Part shown: positions 10,905-20,345 of the stretch, in pieces | Numbering within the stretch: position 1 is the stretch's first letter | Layout: each line of letters starts with the position of its first letter | Origin: Bettongia penicillata ogilbyi | Taxonomy: Eukaryota > Chordata > Mammalia > Diprotodontia > Potoroidae | Length of the DNA: 64,000 bases | Direction: 5' to 3' | Assembly (NCBI GenBank): GCA_023548195.1 | Contig: JAJHZJ010000311.1 | Location: 3,622,419-3,686,418 of the forward strand | Made by a program: the position numbers and the translations under genes | Notes under the pieces: generated by a model | The model's database searches: none | Seen by the model: the letters and a program-made list of their open reading frames with translations, nothing else | What the model was told of the DNA's origin: nothing

Positions 10905-11070
10905 AATGGGATCACTGAATATGAGGAAGTTAGAGCTAGACAGGGCCATTTAATTTAATGCCTTCTTTTCAGAGATAAGAAAACATACTCAAAGTCACAT
11001 GCCTGATTAGTGACATAGACGGGACCATAATATAGGACTCCTTTCTCCAGACCTGATAGTATAGTGATTC
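10905..11070 (-). repeat. MIR/THER1-type SINE, antisense
   Basis: Degenerate 'cttttcagagataagaaaac' then 'actcaaagtcacatgcctga'. The order matches the MIR complement. Confidence 0.55.
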
Positions 11071-11139
11071 CTTCCCTCAGAGAACTCCTAATCTGATAGA
11101 GAAGTTATGCCACCAAGACTATTAAAGGCAAGAAGGAAT

Positions 11140-11350
11140 CAAAATGAATGGGAAGGTGGTATAGTACAGGGATCCAGGAGTCGAGAGCTGAGTTCCAGTC
11201 CTGGCTTTGATGATGATTTCTCATGTGACATTGGGGTCATCACTTCCAGCACTGTGACCTCGAAGGAGTCACTGGATTCAGTATGTATTAAATGAGGATG
11301 TTGGACCAGGTAATTTTTAAGCTTGCTTCCAGTTTTGACATTCCCCAGTT
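11140..11350 (+). repeat. MIR/THER1-type SINE, sense, diverged
   Basis: Head-like 'ggtggtatagtacaggg', 'gagttccagtcctggct', then 'taaatgaggatgttggacca' in MIR order. Confidence 0.55.
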
Positions 11351-11407
11351 ATGAATACAACACCAGCTTTGCACTTAACACTGAACAAAGGATGGGCCTT
11401 TCTTTAT

Positions 11408-11625
11408 CCTGAGGCATTGTAGTATTGTGGATAGAGCACTGGATTTGGAAGTAGAGATGCCCACCAGCTGTGTGACTGCAGGCCAGTTGCCCAACCTCTC
11501 TGAATTATTATAATAATAGCAAGATGGTAATAATCACACTTATCCTACAGGATTATTATGAAGAACAAAGGAGATAACATATGTAAAGCACTTTGCAAAT
11601 CTTAAAATGTTACATAAATATTATT
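11408..11625 (+). repeat. MIR/THER1-type SINE, sense
   Basis: Clear head (gtagtattgtggatagagca), core (ccagctgtgtgactgcaggc) and tail (gcactttgcaaatcttaaaa, tacataaatattatta). The tail runs directly into a TAC microsatellite. Confidence 0.8.
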
Positions 11626-11740
11626 ACTACCACCACTGCTACCACCATAACCATTTCTACTACTACTACTACCATTACTACTCCACTACTACTACTACTG
11701 CTACTACTACTACTATTACTACTACCACCAACACCAGTAG
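11617..11740. repeat. Imperfect (TAC)n microsatellite
   Basis: Interrupted runs of tac/ctac/acc triplets grown from the 3' end of the preceding MIR. They create spurious open frames. Confidence 0.9.
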
Positions 11741-11936
11741 CTTCCTTTCCCTGGTGCCAGTGGAAAGGGCATTCTACTTCCCACACTCAATTCCCCAAGA
11801 AAGACAGTAGGAAACAAGCATAAAGCTACTTAGAGGCTGGACACAAGAAAACCAAAGATTTGATCACCTTGCTACCAACACATCTAGAAGAATTAATACC
11901 TTTTCTAAACTTCCCACCTTTACAGTATCACTAATG

Positions 11937-12160
11937 TATCTTTTCTCTCTCTCTTTCTCTCTCTTCCCCAACCCCTACCAACACCCTCTTCCCTCTCCTT
12001 TTCATGCTCTTCATCTCCTCACTGGTCCTCACTGACTGCCCCTTCTCCTTCCCATCTGCTTCTGCCTCCCCCTCCCCGTTGCCATCATATCCACTCTGCC
12101 TTCTTCCTCCTCCTACCCTGACGCCCTTATCCCATTCCCTATCCCACACCTTGTCTCCAG
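11937..12160 (+). other. Pyrimidine-rich tract before the candidate exon
   Basis: Strongly C/T-biased plus strand (ctctctctctttctctctc at the start) ending 'accttgtctccag'. This would serve as a long polypyrimidine tract and acceptor for the exon at 12161. Otherwise it is simple C/T-rich DNA. Confidence 0.55.
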
Positions 12161-12295
12161 CTTTCAGACCTGGAGGAAACAGACCTTCACTATGCAGAGC
12201 TGGATACCATTGCCCTGCAGTCCTCACCTGGGACCAGGACTCCTATGCCTGGAGAGCTGGTGGAGTATGCCATCATCCAGTCACACTCGGGCTAA
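12161..12295 (+). CDS. Candidate terminal exon of an ITIM-bearing inhibitory receptor
   Basis: After a good acceptor (ccttgtctccag; an alternative 'cag' ends at 12167) an open frame of 44 codons ends in TAA at 12293-12295. It reads LSDLEETDLHYAELDTIAL, a short Ser/Pro/Thr-rich spacer, then GELVEYAIIQSHSG. LHYAEL and VEYAII both fit the ITIM consensus [ILVS]xYxx[ILV]; their tyrosines are residues 11 and 36. Paired motifs at this spacing are typical of cytoplasmic tails that recruit the tandem SH2 domains of SHP-1/SHP-2 in immunoglobulin-superfamily receptors. The layout resembles PD-1, Siglec/MAG and LAIR1 tails, but I cannot choose between them. No transmembrane or Ig exon was found in the preceding 12 kb, so the gene is partial here, has a long intron, or is a pseudogene. 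Longer frames across this stretch are in other phases. Confidence 0.5.
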   Translation, partial: LSDLEETDLHYAELDTIALQSSPGTRTPMPGELVEYAIIQSHSG

Positions 12296-12606
12296 TACAT
12301 GTCCCTGTAAGCCGCCCCCCTCAGACTCTGGCTAACAGGTACCCAAACACAGAACCACCACCCTGCCTGTTTCATCTGATCCCCCTGCCCTCCTCATTCA
12401 GCTCCTCAATGACACCTCCTCCCCTCTGCACCCGAGCTCCCAATGCCTCTACTCTGCCTGTTCTCCCTCACTCACGGAGGCTTTGGGGGATTGAATGCTG
12501 CCATGACCTGGCAATCTACCTGGAAAAGGAGGTGGACTTGGCAATGGGAAGAAGGTAAAAAGCACAATATGGGAACTGACAGGGATCTTGGAGTTCACCC
12601 AGATCA

Positions 12607-12607
<1 letters not shown>
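12296..12607 (+). other. Possible 3' UTR of the ITIM exon gene
   Basis: C-rich sequence with no recognised repeat until the ACT tract. Open frames here are out of phase with the ITIM exon and lack motifs. No clear AATAAA seen. Confidence 0.3.

Positions 12608-12694
<87 letters not shown>
12608..12694. repeat. Perfect (ACT)29 microsatellite
   Basis: 29 uninterrupted act units over 87 bases, the longest perfect microsatellite in the window. Likely length-polymorphic. Confidence 0.97.
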
Positions 12695-12697
<3 letters not shown>

Positions 12698-12962
12698 TTT
12701 TCTTCTTCTTGTCCTTCTCCTTTTCTCCTTCTTCATCTCCTTTTTCTTCTTCTCTTTCTTCATCATCATCATCATCCTTTCCTCCTCCTCCTTTTCTTCA
12801 TCATCTTTGTCTTCTTTTCCTTTATCATCTTCTCCTCTTCCTTTTCCTTCTTTTCCTCCTCCTCCTTTTTCTTCATCTTCTCCTTCATCTTCTTCTTTCC
12901 CTTCTTCCTTTTCTTCTTCTCCTTCTCCATCTCCTTCTCCTCCTTCCTTCTCCTTCTCCACA
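12695..12962. repeat. Polypyrimidine (TTC/TCC)-rich tract
   Basis: About 270 bases that are nearly all C/T on the plus strand apart from short cat runs. It directly abuts the ACT repeat. Such tracts can adopt triplex structure, which is an inference only. Confidence 0.9.
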
Positions 12963-13495
12963 GATAGTCTGACCTCCAAGAAGCTACCTGTGGGTACCCT
13001 TAGAATGCCAAGTCATTACCCAGAATTCTCATGGGATCAGATTCCCTTCTTATACTGAGAAAAGTATAGGCAGGTCCGTTTCTTTCAGAGTTTTTTGCCT
13101 GGGTGATAGACAAACTGGGAAGTGGGACCCTGGAAGGAAAGGTGAGCAATCTCCAAAGGCCCAATAGAAAAGTATAGGTTTAGTGGTTTTGTTGGATGGA
13201 GAGGTAGAAGATGACTACTCCTAGTCTAGGTGGGCATGTCTTCTATGCCCAATGAATGTATGTCCCCAGTGCCTGAAGGGAATAGTGTGACCAGGGTCCT
13301 TCTCTTCAATATTTTCTGAGTCATGGGAAGTGACTCATGAGTTCTGAGTCCACTACTACAGAGAAGTCAGCAGGAGGAAAGGTAGCCCAATATCTAAGTC
13401 TCCCTTAGAACTTTCACTCTCCTTAAGTCTCCAAATTATAATAGGCTTACCTCCTGGTATACTGCAACTCACCCCCTCCATTCATTTTATTCTTA
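12963..13495. other. No recognisable gene or repeat
   Basis: About 530 bases. No repeat, open frame or splice structure that I can support. Confidence 0.45.
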
Positions 13496-13565
13496 GACGG
13501 GGTGGGGAACCTGCAGCCTGGAGGCTCTGGGTCCCCAAGTGTGGCCCTTTGACTGAATCCAAACA
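13496..13565. mobile_element. hAT-like element, one terminal half
   Basis: 'ggggtggggaacctgcagcc' followed by 'gtggccctttgactgaatcc' matches one arm of the palindromic element at 57591-57788. Truncated. Confidence 0.6.
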
Positions 13566-14545
13566 GCTCCCATGGGTTTAATTATCATCTCCATGCAGAT
13601 GACTCCCAGATCTATATGTCTAGACCTGGTCTCTCATATGAGCTCCAAAACCTTATCAGACATGTCAAAATGAATGTCCCATAAACACCCCAAAATTAAT
13701 ATTTCCAAAATGGGACTCACTATCTTTTACCCCAAACCACCTGTCTTCTAACCTGTCCTGTTTCTGTCAAAGGCAACACCACCCTTCTAATCACCCAATC
13801 TTGCACCCTCAGTCTTACCCTTGAGTCTTCTTTCAGTCACCACATATCCAAGCTATTGCCAACCTCCCTTGACAACATCTTTTGCATCAGTCTCCTCTCC
13901 ACTCACACAACCACCATCCTACCTCAGACCCTCATCACCTCTTACCTTGATTCCAGAAACAGCCTCCTAATTGGTCTCCCTGCCTCAGTCTCTCCTCATT
14001 CCAGTCCATCCTCCATAGAGCTGCGAAAGTAATTGTCCTAGGGGGTGGGTCTGGCCTCTATTCAATAATGACTAATGACTGCCTATTGGCTCTAGGATCA
14101 AATATAAACTCCTCCTTATGGTTTTTAAAGTCCTTTACCACTGAGTTTTACTATGCATTACTCCTCTTCCCACATTTGGTGGTTCAACCAAACTGACATT
14201 CCCACAATTCATCTCACAGGACACTCTATCTCCTATCCCATGTCTTAACAGTGACCATTCCTGGAATGTACAATCTCCTTAACTCTGCTCTCATTTCCCC
14301 CAAGAACTGTCCTCTATGTGAATCTTTTTCTGGTTTTTTTCTACTTTCCATTTGTTACTTAGTCTTCACCCTAAAAAATGACCTTGTGTTTGTTTTTATA
14401 TATGTATTAGTTTTCTCCCCCAATAGACTACAAGGTCCTTGAAAGCAAGAACTATTTTATTTTTTGTCTTTCTATTCCCATTATGTAACCCAGTACCTGA
14501 CACATAGTAGGCACTTCAAAGTCCTTGCTGATTGGTTAATTTTAG
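13566..14545 (+). pseudogene. L2 LINE ORF2 end and 3' UTR, sense
   Basis: Starts in the reverse transcriptase: 'ccatgcagatgactcccaga' would encode HADDSQIY, a degenerate YADD motif. It continues through 'cctaattggtctccctgcct' (NWSP-type block) and ends with the L2 terminus (cacatagtaggcacttc, near 14500). Stops and frameshifts throughout. Confidence 0.8.
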
Positions 14546-14860
14546 TGCTGGAAGGAAACTTAGATAACAGCGAAGTACTCGTTTTACAAATTAGGAATAA
14601 ACCCTAAAGATGTTAAGTGTCTCACCTGAGGACACAGCCTCTTCCAGGCAATGATAAACGTTTTGGTCTTAAACTGGATCTGGGGGAAGAAGAGCATGGA
14701 ATCACAGGACTTACACTTAGAAAGGACCTTAGAGATCACCCAGTTCACCTTCTCATTGTACGGATGAGAAAACTGAGGGCCAGAGAGATTTAGCGACTTT
14801 CTCACAGGCATTCAGGTAGTAAGGAGAAGAGTTGACATTCTAATTAAGATAGCCTGATTC
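14546..14860 (-). repeat. Two adjacent MIR/THER1-type SINEs, antisense
   Basis: The first (to about 14690) and second (from about 14695) each show the 'ccttagagatcacc' and 'gatgagaaaactgagg' blocks and the complemented core, so two copies lie head to tail. Confidence 0.65.
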
Positions 14861-14864
14861 CAGA

Positions 14865-15189
14865 TTCTTTTTTTTTCCTTCTAGTAGACCAGGTGAAAGG
14901 GTAGGGGAGAAAAATAGAAAATGGAAGGCAAGTGGACAGAAAGACCAACCAAATAAGATATGGCATCTCTCTGAGCCACCAAATGAGGGGTCATGAGCAA
15001 GAGGTTGTGCAGGAGGCTGAGTTGTACATAGAGAGCCACGTAAGGCATTGGACAAAGAAATGCACAGGACAGTGCTAGGTGGAACTCAGAGTAAGCATTC
15101 TACCAATCAGCAGCAGGTATGATATCTCAGCTCCTAATGGGCCAGCATTCACCTTACTTACCCTTTTCCTGATGAATTTTTTCCTTTGC
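14865..15189. other. No recognisable gene or repeat
   Basis: About 325 bases with no supported feature. Confidence 0.45.
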
Positions 15190-15405
15190 TCACCCCTTCA
15201 TAATAATATCTGATATTTGTACAGTGGTGTTTCAAGCTACTTTCACCTATTATCTCATTCACTCCTCAAAATATTGTTGTGTAGGGCAGAAAGCATCAAT
15301 CCCAATAAACTGATGGGGAAGTTCTATGGTGAGTCAATTTGAAAGCCAATACAAGAGCCCAAGCTTTCCAACTCCAAGTTCAATGGTCTTTCCTTTACAA
15401 TATGC
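15190..15405 (-). repeat. MIR/THER1-type SINE, antisense, diverged
   Basis: Complemented tail (tttcacctattatctcattc) and head (caagttcaatggtctttcct) frame a degenerate middle. Confidence 0.6.
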
Positions 15406-15944
15406 CACCCTCCCTCCCAGTTCACAACAATGGTCCTCAAAGGGTTAGGAAGATGACTGGAGGGGGACAAGATCGATCCCAAAGTTCCCACTTTTCCCTC
15501 AGAACTGATCAGGACCCCACTAGACGTTCCAAAGCCTTCTTGGGAGAGCTGGGCTCCAGAGATAGACACTATAGAAAAGAAAGACTGAGGAATGGGCACA
15601 GATTTTCCTGCCAAGGAAAGACCATTAATCCTATAAATTCTCATTTGGAATCCCTCCCACTCTCACTACAGTATCCCATTGGTTACAGGGAACTGAGCCA
15701 ACATAAAACTGGGAGCGCCTGACTGAAACACCAATCTTACCTTGCCCACTCTCCCCTTTCCCAGACATTCCTACCCTCAGATGGGCTGAGAACCAACATC
15801 CCTGGTTGGATAAAGGAAACCTTCTGGATCTAATGTCAGCTAGGGATAAATCCACAGGGGACTAGACAGAAGTTTATAAAGGAAAGCCTGAGGAAGGAAG
15901 GGCCAATGGATAGCACAGTGTGCCCTCACTGGCCAAAAGAGCTA
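15406..15944. other. No recognisable gene or repeat
   Basis: About 540 bases, repeat-poor. Overlapping frames of up to 127 codons on both strands carry no motif and are not flanked by a coherent splice pattern. Confidence 0.45.
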
Positions 15945-16545
15945 ATATGGTTTTAGACTGTATTAAGGAAAGAACAGACCTTCAAACAAGAACAGGAACA
16001 ATCCTGCAGTGCCCCACTCTTACCGAACCACATCTGGAGTTGTTGAACCGCCTCCAGAGTACTATACTGAGTTCGGGGTACATCTTAAGAAGAATATTTC
16101 CAAAATCAGAGACTGTCCAGAGAAAGGTACCCAGGATGGTAAGAGGACCCCAAACTCTGCCATGAGGGGATCAGTCAAAAGAATGGAGAGATTTAGACAG
16201 GAGAAGAGAGTTAGACATGATAGTTACCGTCCAGTATTTAAAGAGCTGTTATGTGAGAAGTGATTTTGTGAGAGAATCAGAGACATTCTGCTTGACCTGA
16301 GAAAGCAGAAGCAGATTGAAATGGGCCCAAGTGGTAAGAGCAGATTTAGGCTCGGTCAAAAGACAATCTCCCCACTAGGTGAGCTGTCCAAAAGTGAACT
16401 GGGCTGCTTTGACAAGACGACATTTCTAGCCCTGGAAGTTTTCAAAAAGGCAAGATGACCACTTGTTGGTGTTGTCAAAGAGGAGATTCAGGTATTCACA
16501 GTCGGACTAGGTGACCTTCGACTTCCCTTCCTACAGTGAGATTCT
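15945..16545 (+). pseudogene. L3/CR1 LINE ORF2 end and 3' UTR, sense
   Basis: Ordered CR1/L3 blocks: 'gaaccacatctggagttgtt', 'aaaggtacccaggatggtaa', 'agtgaactgggctgc', 'gatgaccacttgttggtg', 'ggactaggtgacctt'. Heavily diverged. Confidence 0.7.
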
Positions 16546-16844
16546 GTGTGTAGTCTACATCTAAAATCAATCATCTTTTATTTCTATAACAAATTGGCCT
16601 GTATACTCAGAAACTGGCAACTTGAGTGCTTTCTGAACAGTGCTGTGGGTGCCCAGCTGAAATGTTAGCCCAGGAAGCAGAAGGTCAAGGTTTTCAGAGA
16701 TTGAGTATATGTGGCGTAGGACCCCTCCTCAGTGTCCTGGGATGCAATTTTCTACTTTGGGAGTGAGGGGTAGCCTCAAGGAAAGAGGCTGAGGGAAGAG
16801 GGAGGAGGGGAAGTTGCTGATCTGGGAATTGTTGCTTCTCCTGC

Positions 16845-16965
16845 TAAACAGCTTAATCAGCCAGCTCTTTGGGCCCCCTCCCCACCACGTGTTTTTACTT
16901 GCTCGCCTGTCACGGCTGGACACGGCTGTCAGACAGGAACAGGTGCTGGCCTGTTCCCCCTCTCT
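16845..16965. promoter_or_regulatory. Possible conserved regulatory element
   Basis: A repeat-free island with clustered motifs: 'gcttaatcagccagctcttt', a CACGTG E-box at about 16886, TGTCA cores, and 'aacaggtgctggcc'. Without an alignment its conservation is a guess. Confidence 0.25.
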
Positions 16966-17039
16966 GGCCTCTACCACCCAGATCCCCTCCCAGCCCGGGG
17001 TCTAGGGTACTGGGGGAAAGGAAAGACAACACGCTGTCA

Positions 17040-17260
17040 CAGGGTCAAGAAAAAAACATCAGACTCCTTCCAATTCTAATGTTCAACAATTCTATAAATT
17101 GATTCTTGTAAGGAAAAGCTTCCTAATGATGAGAGCAGTCTGCAGGTAGAAAGACTGAAGGCAAGGGTGGCCTCATGTCAGGATGCTAGAGAGGATATAT
17201 AAATTAGAGTCTCTGCAGTCCCTTACAATTCTGAGGTTCCCTAAATCTAAGAGGAGGTCA
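17040..17260 (+). repeat. L3/CR1 LINE 3' end, sense
   Basis: 'aaggaaaagcttcctaatga', 'aggtagaaagactgaaggca' and 'cagtcccttacaattctgag' match the L3 terminal region seen in other copies here. Confidence 0.6.
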
Positions 17261-17454
17261 CAGCCTGTGAGAGCCTCACCTCATCTCCTGACTCTTCACT
17301 GTTTACCCCTGGAAAAAACCACCTTCCTGAGTGATTTGATACCTTCCATGAGCCTTTACCCTAAAGCAGGTGTTATAACCTCCATATTACTGGGTCCCTG
17401 CAGTGGGGATAAATAGACCCATCATGTCCTTACTGGTTTCTGGAAAAAGAGACA

Positions 17455-17612
17455 GCCTAGTGTGGTGGGAAAAGTGCTGGATGTGGATTCAAGTCCTAGT
17501 TCTGCTGTTTACCCCCTATGAGACCGTAGGCAATAACTCATCTTACCTTTAGGTCAGATTGGAGTCGACAGGCTCTAAAGCTCCTTCCAGGTCTAAATCT
17601 ATGATTATAAAA
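17455..17612 (+). repeat. MIR/THER1-type SINE, sense
   Basis: 'gcctagtgtggtgggaaaag' head, 'tggattcaagtcctagttct', and terminal 'gctccttccaggtctaaatc'. Confidence 0.65.
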
Positions 17613-17778
17613 ACTTTCTAAGGAAGGAAATGGGCAAAGTGGGTAGTCACAGCCCACAAGAAGGTGGACAATGAGGCTGGAAGCTAGAAGATTGGGTAGG
17701 AGCTATCCTAGGGAAAGTTAGGGGAAAGGGGAGAGCGTTGGCCAGCTGCCTGGGAAGAGGGACTCCAGCTCTGCAGCC

Positions 17779-17844
17779 ATGTCGTGTGCCCTGACCGCCA
17801 TTTTCTGTTTCTGCTTTAGAGGGAACAGGAGCAAAGAGAATTGA
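17779..17844 (+). other. Weak signal-peptide-like ORF
   Basis: ATG at 17779 opens a 21-codon frame reading MSCALTAIFCFCFRGNR and then a stop at 17842. The start resembles signal-peptide first exons of leukocyte Ig-like receptors (pattern MTPALTALLCLG), but no GT donor follows at the expected place and 'tttctgcttta' replaces it. It could be coincidence or a decayed exon. It lies downstream of the ITIM exon, so it would belong to a different gene. Confidence 0.2.
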
Positions 17845-17934
17845 GCAGAACCAAGGGAGATCTGGGGTCTAGGGCTGGGAATCCATAGAAACTCCCACCA
17901 TCATAGTCACAGGGGTTTTTCTCCTTTCCCTTTC

Positions 17935-18475
17935 TCTGGCTATTCTCATTTTATCCTTTATCCTGCCCTCTTTTTATTGTTACTGGTCTATTTTTCTATA
18001 CTTCCCTCTACTCCCACACCTCTGTCACACTGTAGACATTTACCTTCCCTTTTGGCCTAATAGGTCTTCCCCCACCCCCTTTCTTTTCCCTCCTCTTCAC
18101 CCATAACCCCTTCTCATTTCCATCATCCATAATCCTGTTTTCCTTTTTCTTTCTCTTTCTCTTTCATTCTTTCTCACTCTTCTCTCTCTCTCTTTCTCTC
18201 TCTCTTCTCTTCTCTCTTCCCAATCTCTCTTTTTCTTTCTTTCTCTCCCTATCTCTCCTTTTCTTATTCTCTTTTTCTAAATCTTTCTTTGTCCCTTTTT
18301 CTCTCCCTTTCCTCTTTCCCTTTTTCACTTTCTACTTTCTCTTCTCATCCCTCCCCATTCCCCATCTTCTCTCCCTCCCCCTTTGCTCCACTCTCCCATC
18401 ACCATCTGCCTCAGTGCCCTTTATCCCTCTCCCCTTCTCCATTCCCCTCCCCTGGCTGCTCTGCTCTGCCCATTG
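17935..18475. repeat. 540-base polypyrimidine tract
   Basis: Overwhelmingly C/T on the plus strand with tctttctctct-type runs at 18125-18300 and C-rich runs to 18470. No coding sense. The 78-codon frame across it is a compositional artefact. Confidence 0.85.
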
Positions 18476-18770
18476 AAGTCCTGGGTTTGAAGAAGCTAAG
18501 ACTTCAAAAGAAGATCAAAGCCTAGGCTTCCCCATCAAAGACCCCTGCTCTGCCAGGAGCAGCCCCTCCCCCACTCCATCCCCTAGGCCAGACACATAAT
18601 TCTCCCAGACAGGCCAATGGTCCTTCTTTCCAATGCCCGTTGGAGCCCATTTCTAGGCCAATAGGGCCAGAAAAGAAGGAGACAAAGCAGTGGGAAAAGT
18701 CACTTCACTCTTCCAGCTGGAACTCAGAGTCACAGAATTTTTGAAATAGACCTTAAGACATCATCTAATC

Positions 18771-19175
18771 CAGTGGTGTTAGACTCAAATAGCAATGGAT
18801 CCCTGCAGGCTGCATTATTTACTTCATTTGTTGGTGTTTAGTCCTTTCCAACTCTCCATGACCCATTTGGAGCCTTCTTGGCAAGGATCCTAGAATGGTT
18901 TGCTGTTTTCTTCTCCAACTCATTTTACAGATGAAGAAACTGAGGCAAACAGGGTTAATTTAAGCTCGGGGTCACACAGCTAATATCTGAGGTCAGATGT
19001 AAACTCAGGAAGATGTGTCTGACTCCAGCCCTGGCTTTTTATCTACTGAGACACCTAGCTACCCACACACTGACTTAGAAAATCACCAATGAACATTATC
19101 TGTGCTGTCATTTTGTTTTTAGTTTCCCAATTATGTTTTAATCAAGTTTTGCAGGCTGCAAATCTAATACCTCTG
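18771..19175. mobile_element. hAT-like DNA element, split by a SINE
   Basis: Begins 'cagtggtgttagactcaaat' and ends 'gcaaatctaatacctctg', imperfect inverted ends. It interrupts a MIR, with a plausible degenerate 8-base duplication (ctaatcca/aaaatcca). Non-autonomous. Confidence 0.6.
18818..19066 (-). repeat. Marsupial tRNA-headed SINE, antisense, inside hAT
   Basis: Full complement of the SINE body: 'tttggagccttcttggcaag', 'tccaactcattttacagatg', 'gggtcacacagctaata', ending in the complemented head 'gacacctagctaccc'. Confidence 0.8.
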
Positions 19176-19354
19176 AAAATCCAATCCCCTCATTTTACAG
19201 ATGAGGAAACTGAGGTAAACAGATGAGAGATAAATCAACTTGGTCAGGAAGCTCTGTTTCTGAGGTTTCTATTTTAAAAACTCCATCAGTAAAAACTCAA
19301 TCACATAGTTCCACACCTGTCCACCCCCAGCCCAAACCCTAGCCTTTTTCCCTA

Positions 19355-19550
19355 GTACATTGGAAAGAGTGTTCTGGAGTCAGAGGTCTTGGGTTTGAGC
19401 CCCAAATCTGACACTAACTTTATGACCTTGAACAGGGCCACATTGGTGATTTTTGAGCATTTAGCCTCCCTATGCCTCAGTTTCCTCATCTGAAAAATGA
19501 GGGGAATAGATTTGATGATCTTGTTCTGCTTTAGTGCTATAAGACTATGT
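19355..19550 (+). repeat. MIR/THER1-type SINE, sense
   Basis: 'ttggaaagagtgttctggag', 'tgcctcagtttcctcatctg' and 'aaaaatgaggggaatag' in order. Confidence 0.7.
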
Positions 19551-19689
19551 TTCTCAGACCTGGAAAGAGGGTGGAAGTCCTTTTGAGGAAACTCTGGAAT
19601 TGTCTCCAGAGAATTAAGACATGGGGTGAGAGTGGAAGGGGAGTAGGGAGGTGTCTCTCCTTTTTAAATAAGATCTAGAGAACCAACCC

Positions 19690-20345
19690 CCTCCCCCAAC
19701 CCCTTTTTTACAAGTGAAGAAACTGGGACCTGGAAGCTGGGTGGAGACAGGGAGTCTCTGGAAGATAACCCCACCCTCTGCAGAGGCCTAGCCACGCTAG
19801 AATTTGGGTTAATTTGAGCACCTCTGGAGGATTGTCCTGCTGTGTCCCTGAGTGAGCAGGGACTATTAATAGCCATCTCTTTCATTCTTACAGCATTTTT
19901 CCTTCCAGAAGGTGCTTACCGTCACATCTATCATCTCCTTTCATCCTCGCCCCAAGGGAGGAGGGAGCGATTATTCACCCCTTCCCGGGTTATAAATGGA
20001 AAAACAGGCACCCAGAGAGGTCAACAAATCTGAACAAAGTCATATCAGCTAATCAGATTTAGGGCTGAGACAAGAACCCAGGTTTCTGACTCCTACCCCA
20101 CAGAATGATGATGATGATGATAGACATTTTTATGGCATTTTAAGGTTTGACTCTCCTAACAACCCTGCATGGTAGATACTGTGAGTATGAATTTCCCCAA
20201 TTTACAGATAGGAACTGGGATTCAATAGAGGTTAATTGACTTACCCTAGGTCACACTGCTAATGAATGACTGATGGTCTGAACCCCAAATCCAGGTTTTC
20301 TGAATTCAAGTTCAATGGTCTTTCATAGGCCCTTTCCTCATAACC
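19690..20345 (-). repeat. Cluster of three antisense MIR/THER1-type SINEs
   Basis: Three partial copies at about 19690-19820, 19880-20100 and 20105-20345. Each shows a degenerate 'gaggaaactgagg' block and a complemented core or head. A short (GAT)n lies at 20105-20120. Confidence 0.6.

Larger units (their letters stand above)
18725..19290 (-). repeat. MIR/THER1-type SINE, antisense, split by a hAT element
   Basis: 'ccttaagacatcatctaatc' (to 18770) resumes as 'ccaatcccctcattttacag' at about 19181. The break is filled by a hAT element that itself holds a SINE. Confidence 0.7.

Noticed and set aside
11593..11823. Open frames rich in Thr, Tyr or Leu
   Set aside because: Created by the imperfect TAC microsatellite.
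12004..13058. Open frames of 156-184 codons on both strands
   Set aside because: They are translations of C/T-rich and (ACT)n DNA (runs of Thr, Leu, Ser or Glu) in phases different from the ITIM exon.
18289..18525. 78-codon frame of Ser/Pro/Phe
   Set aside because: Composition artefact of the polypyrimidine tract.
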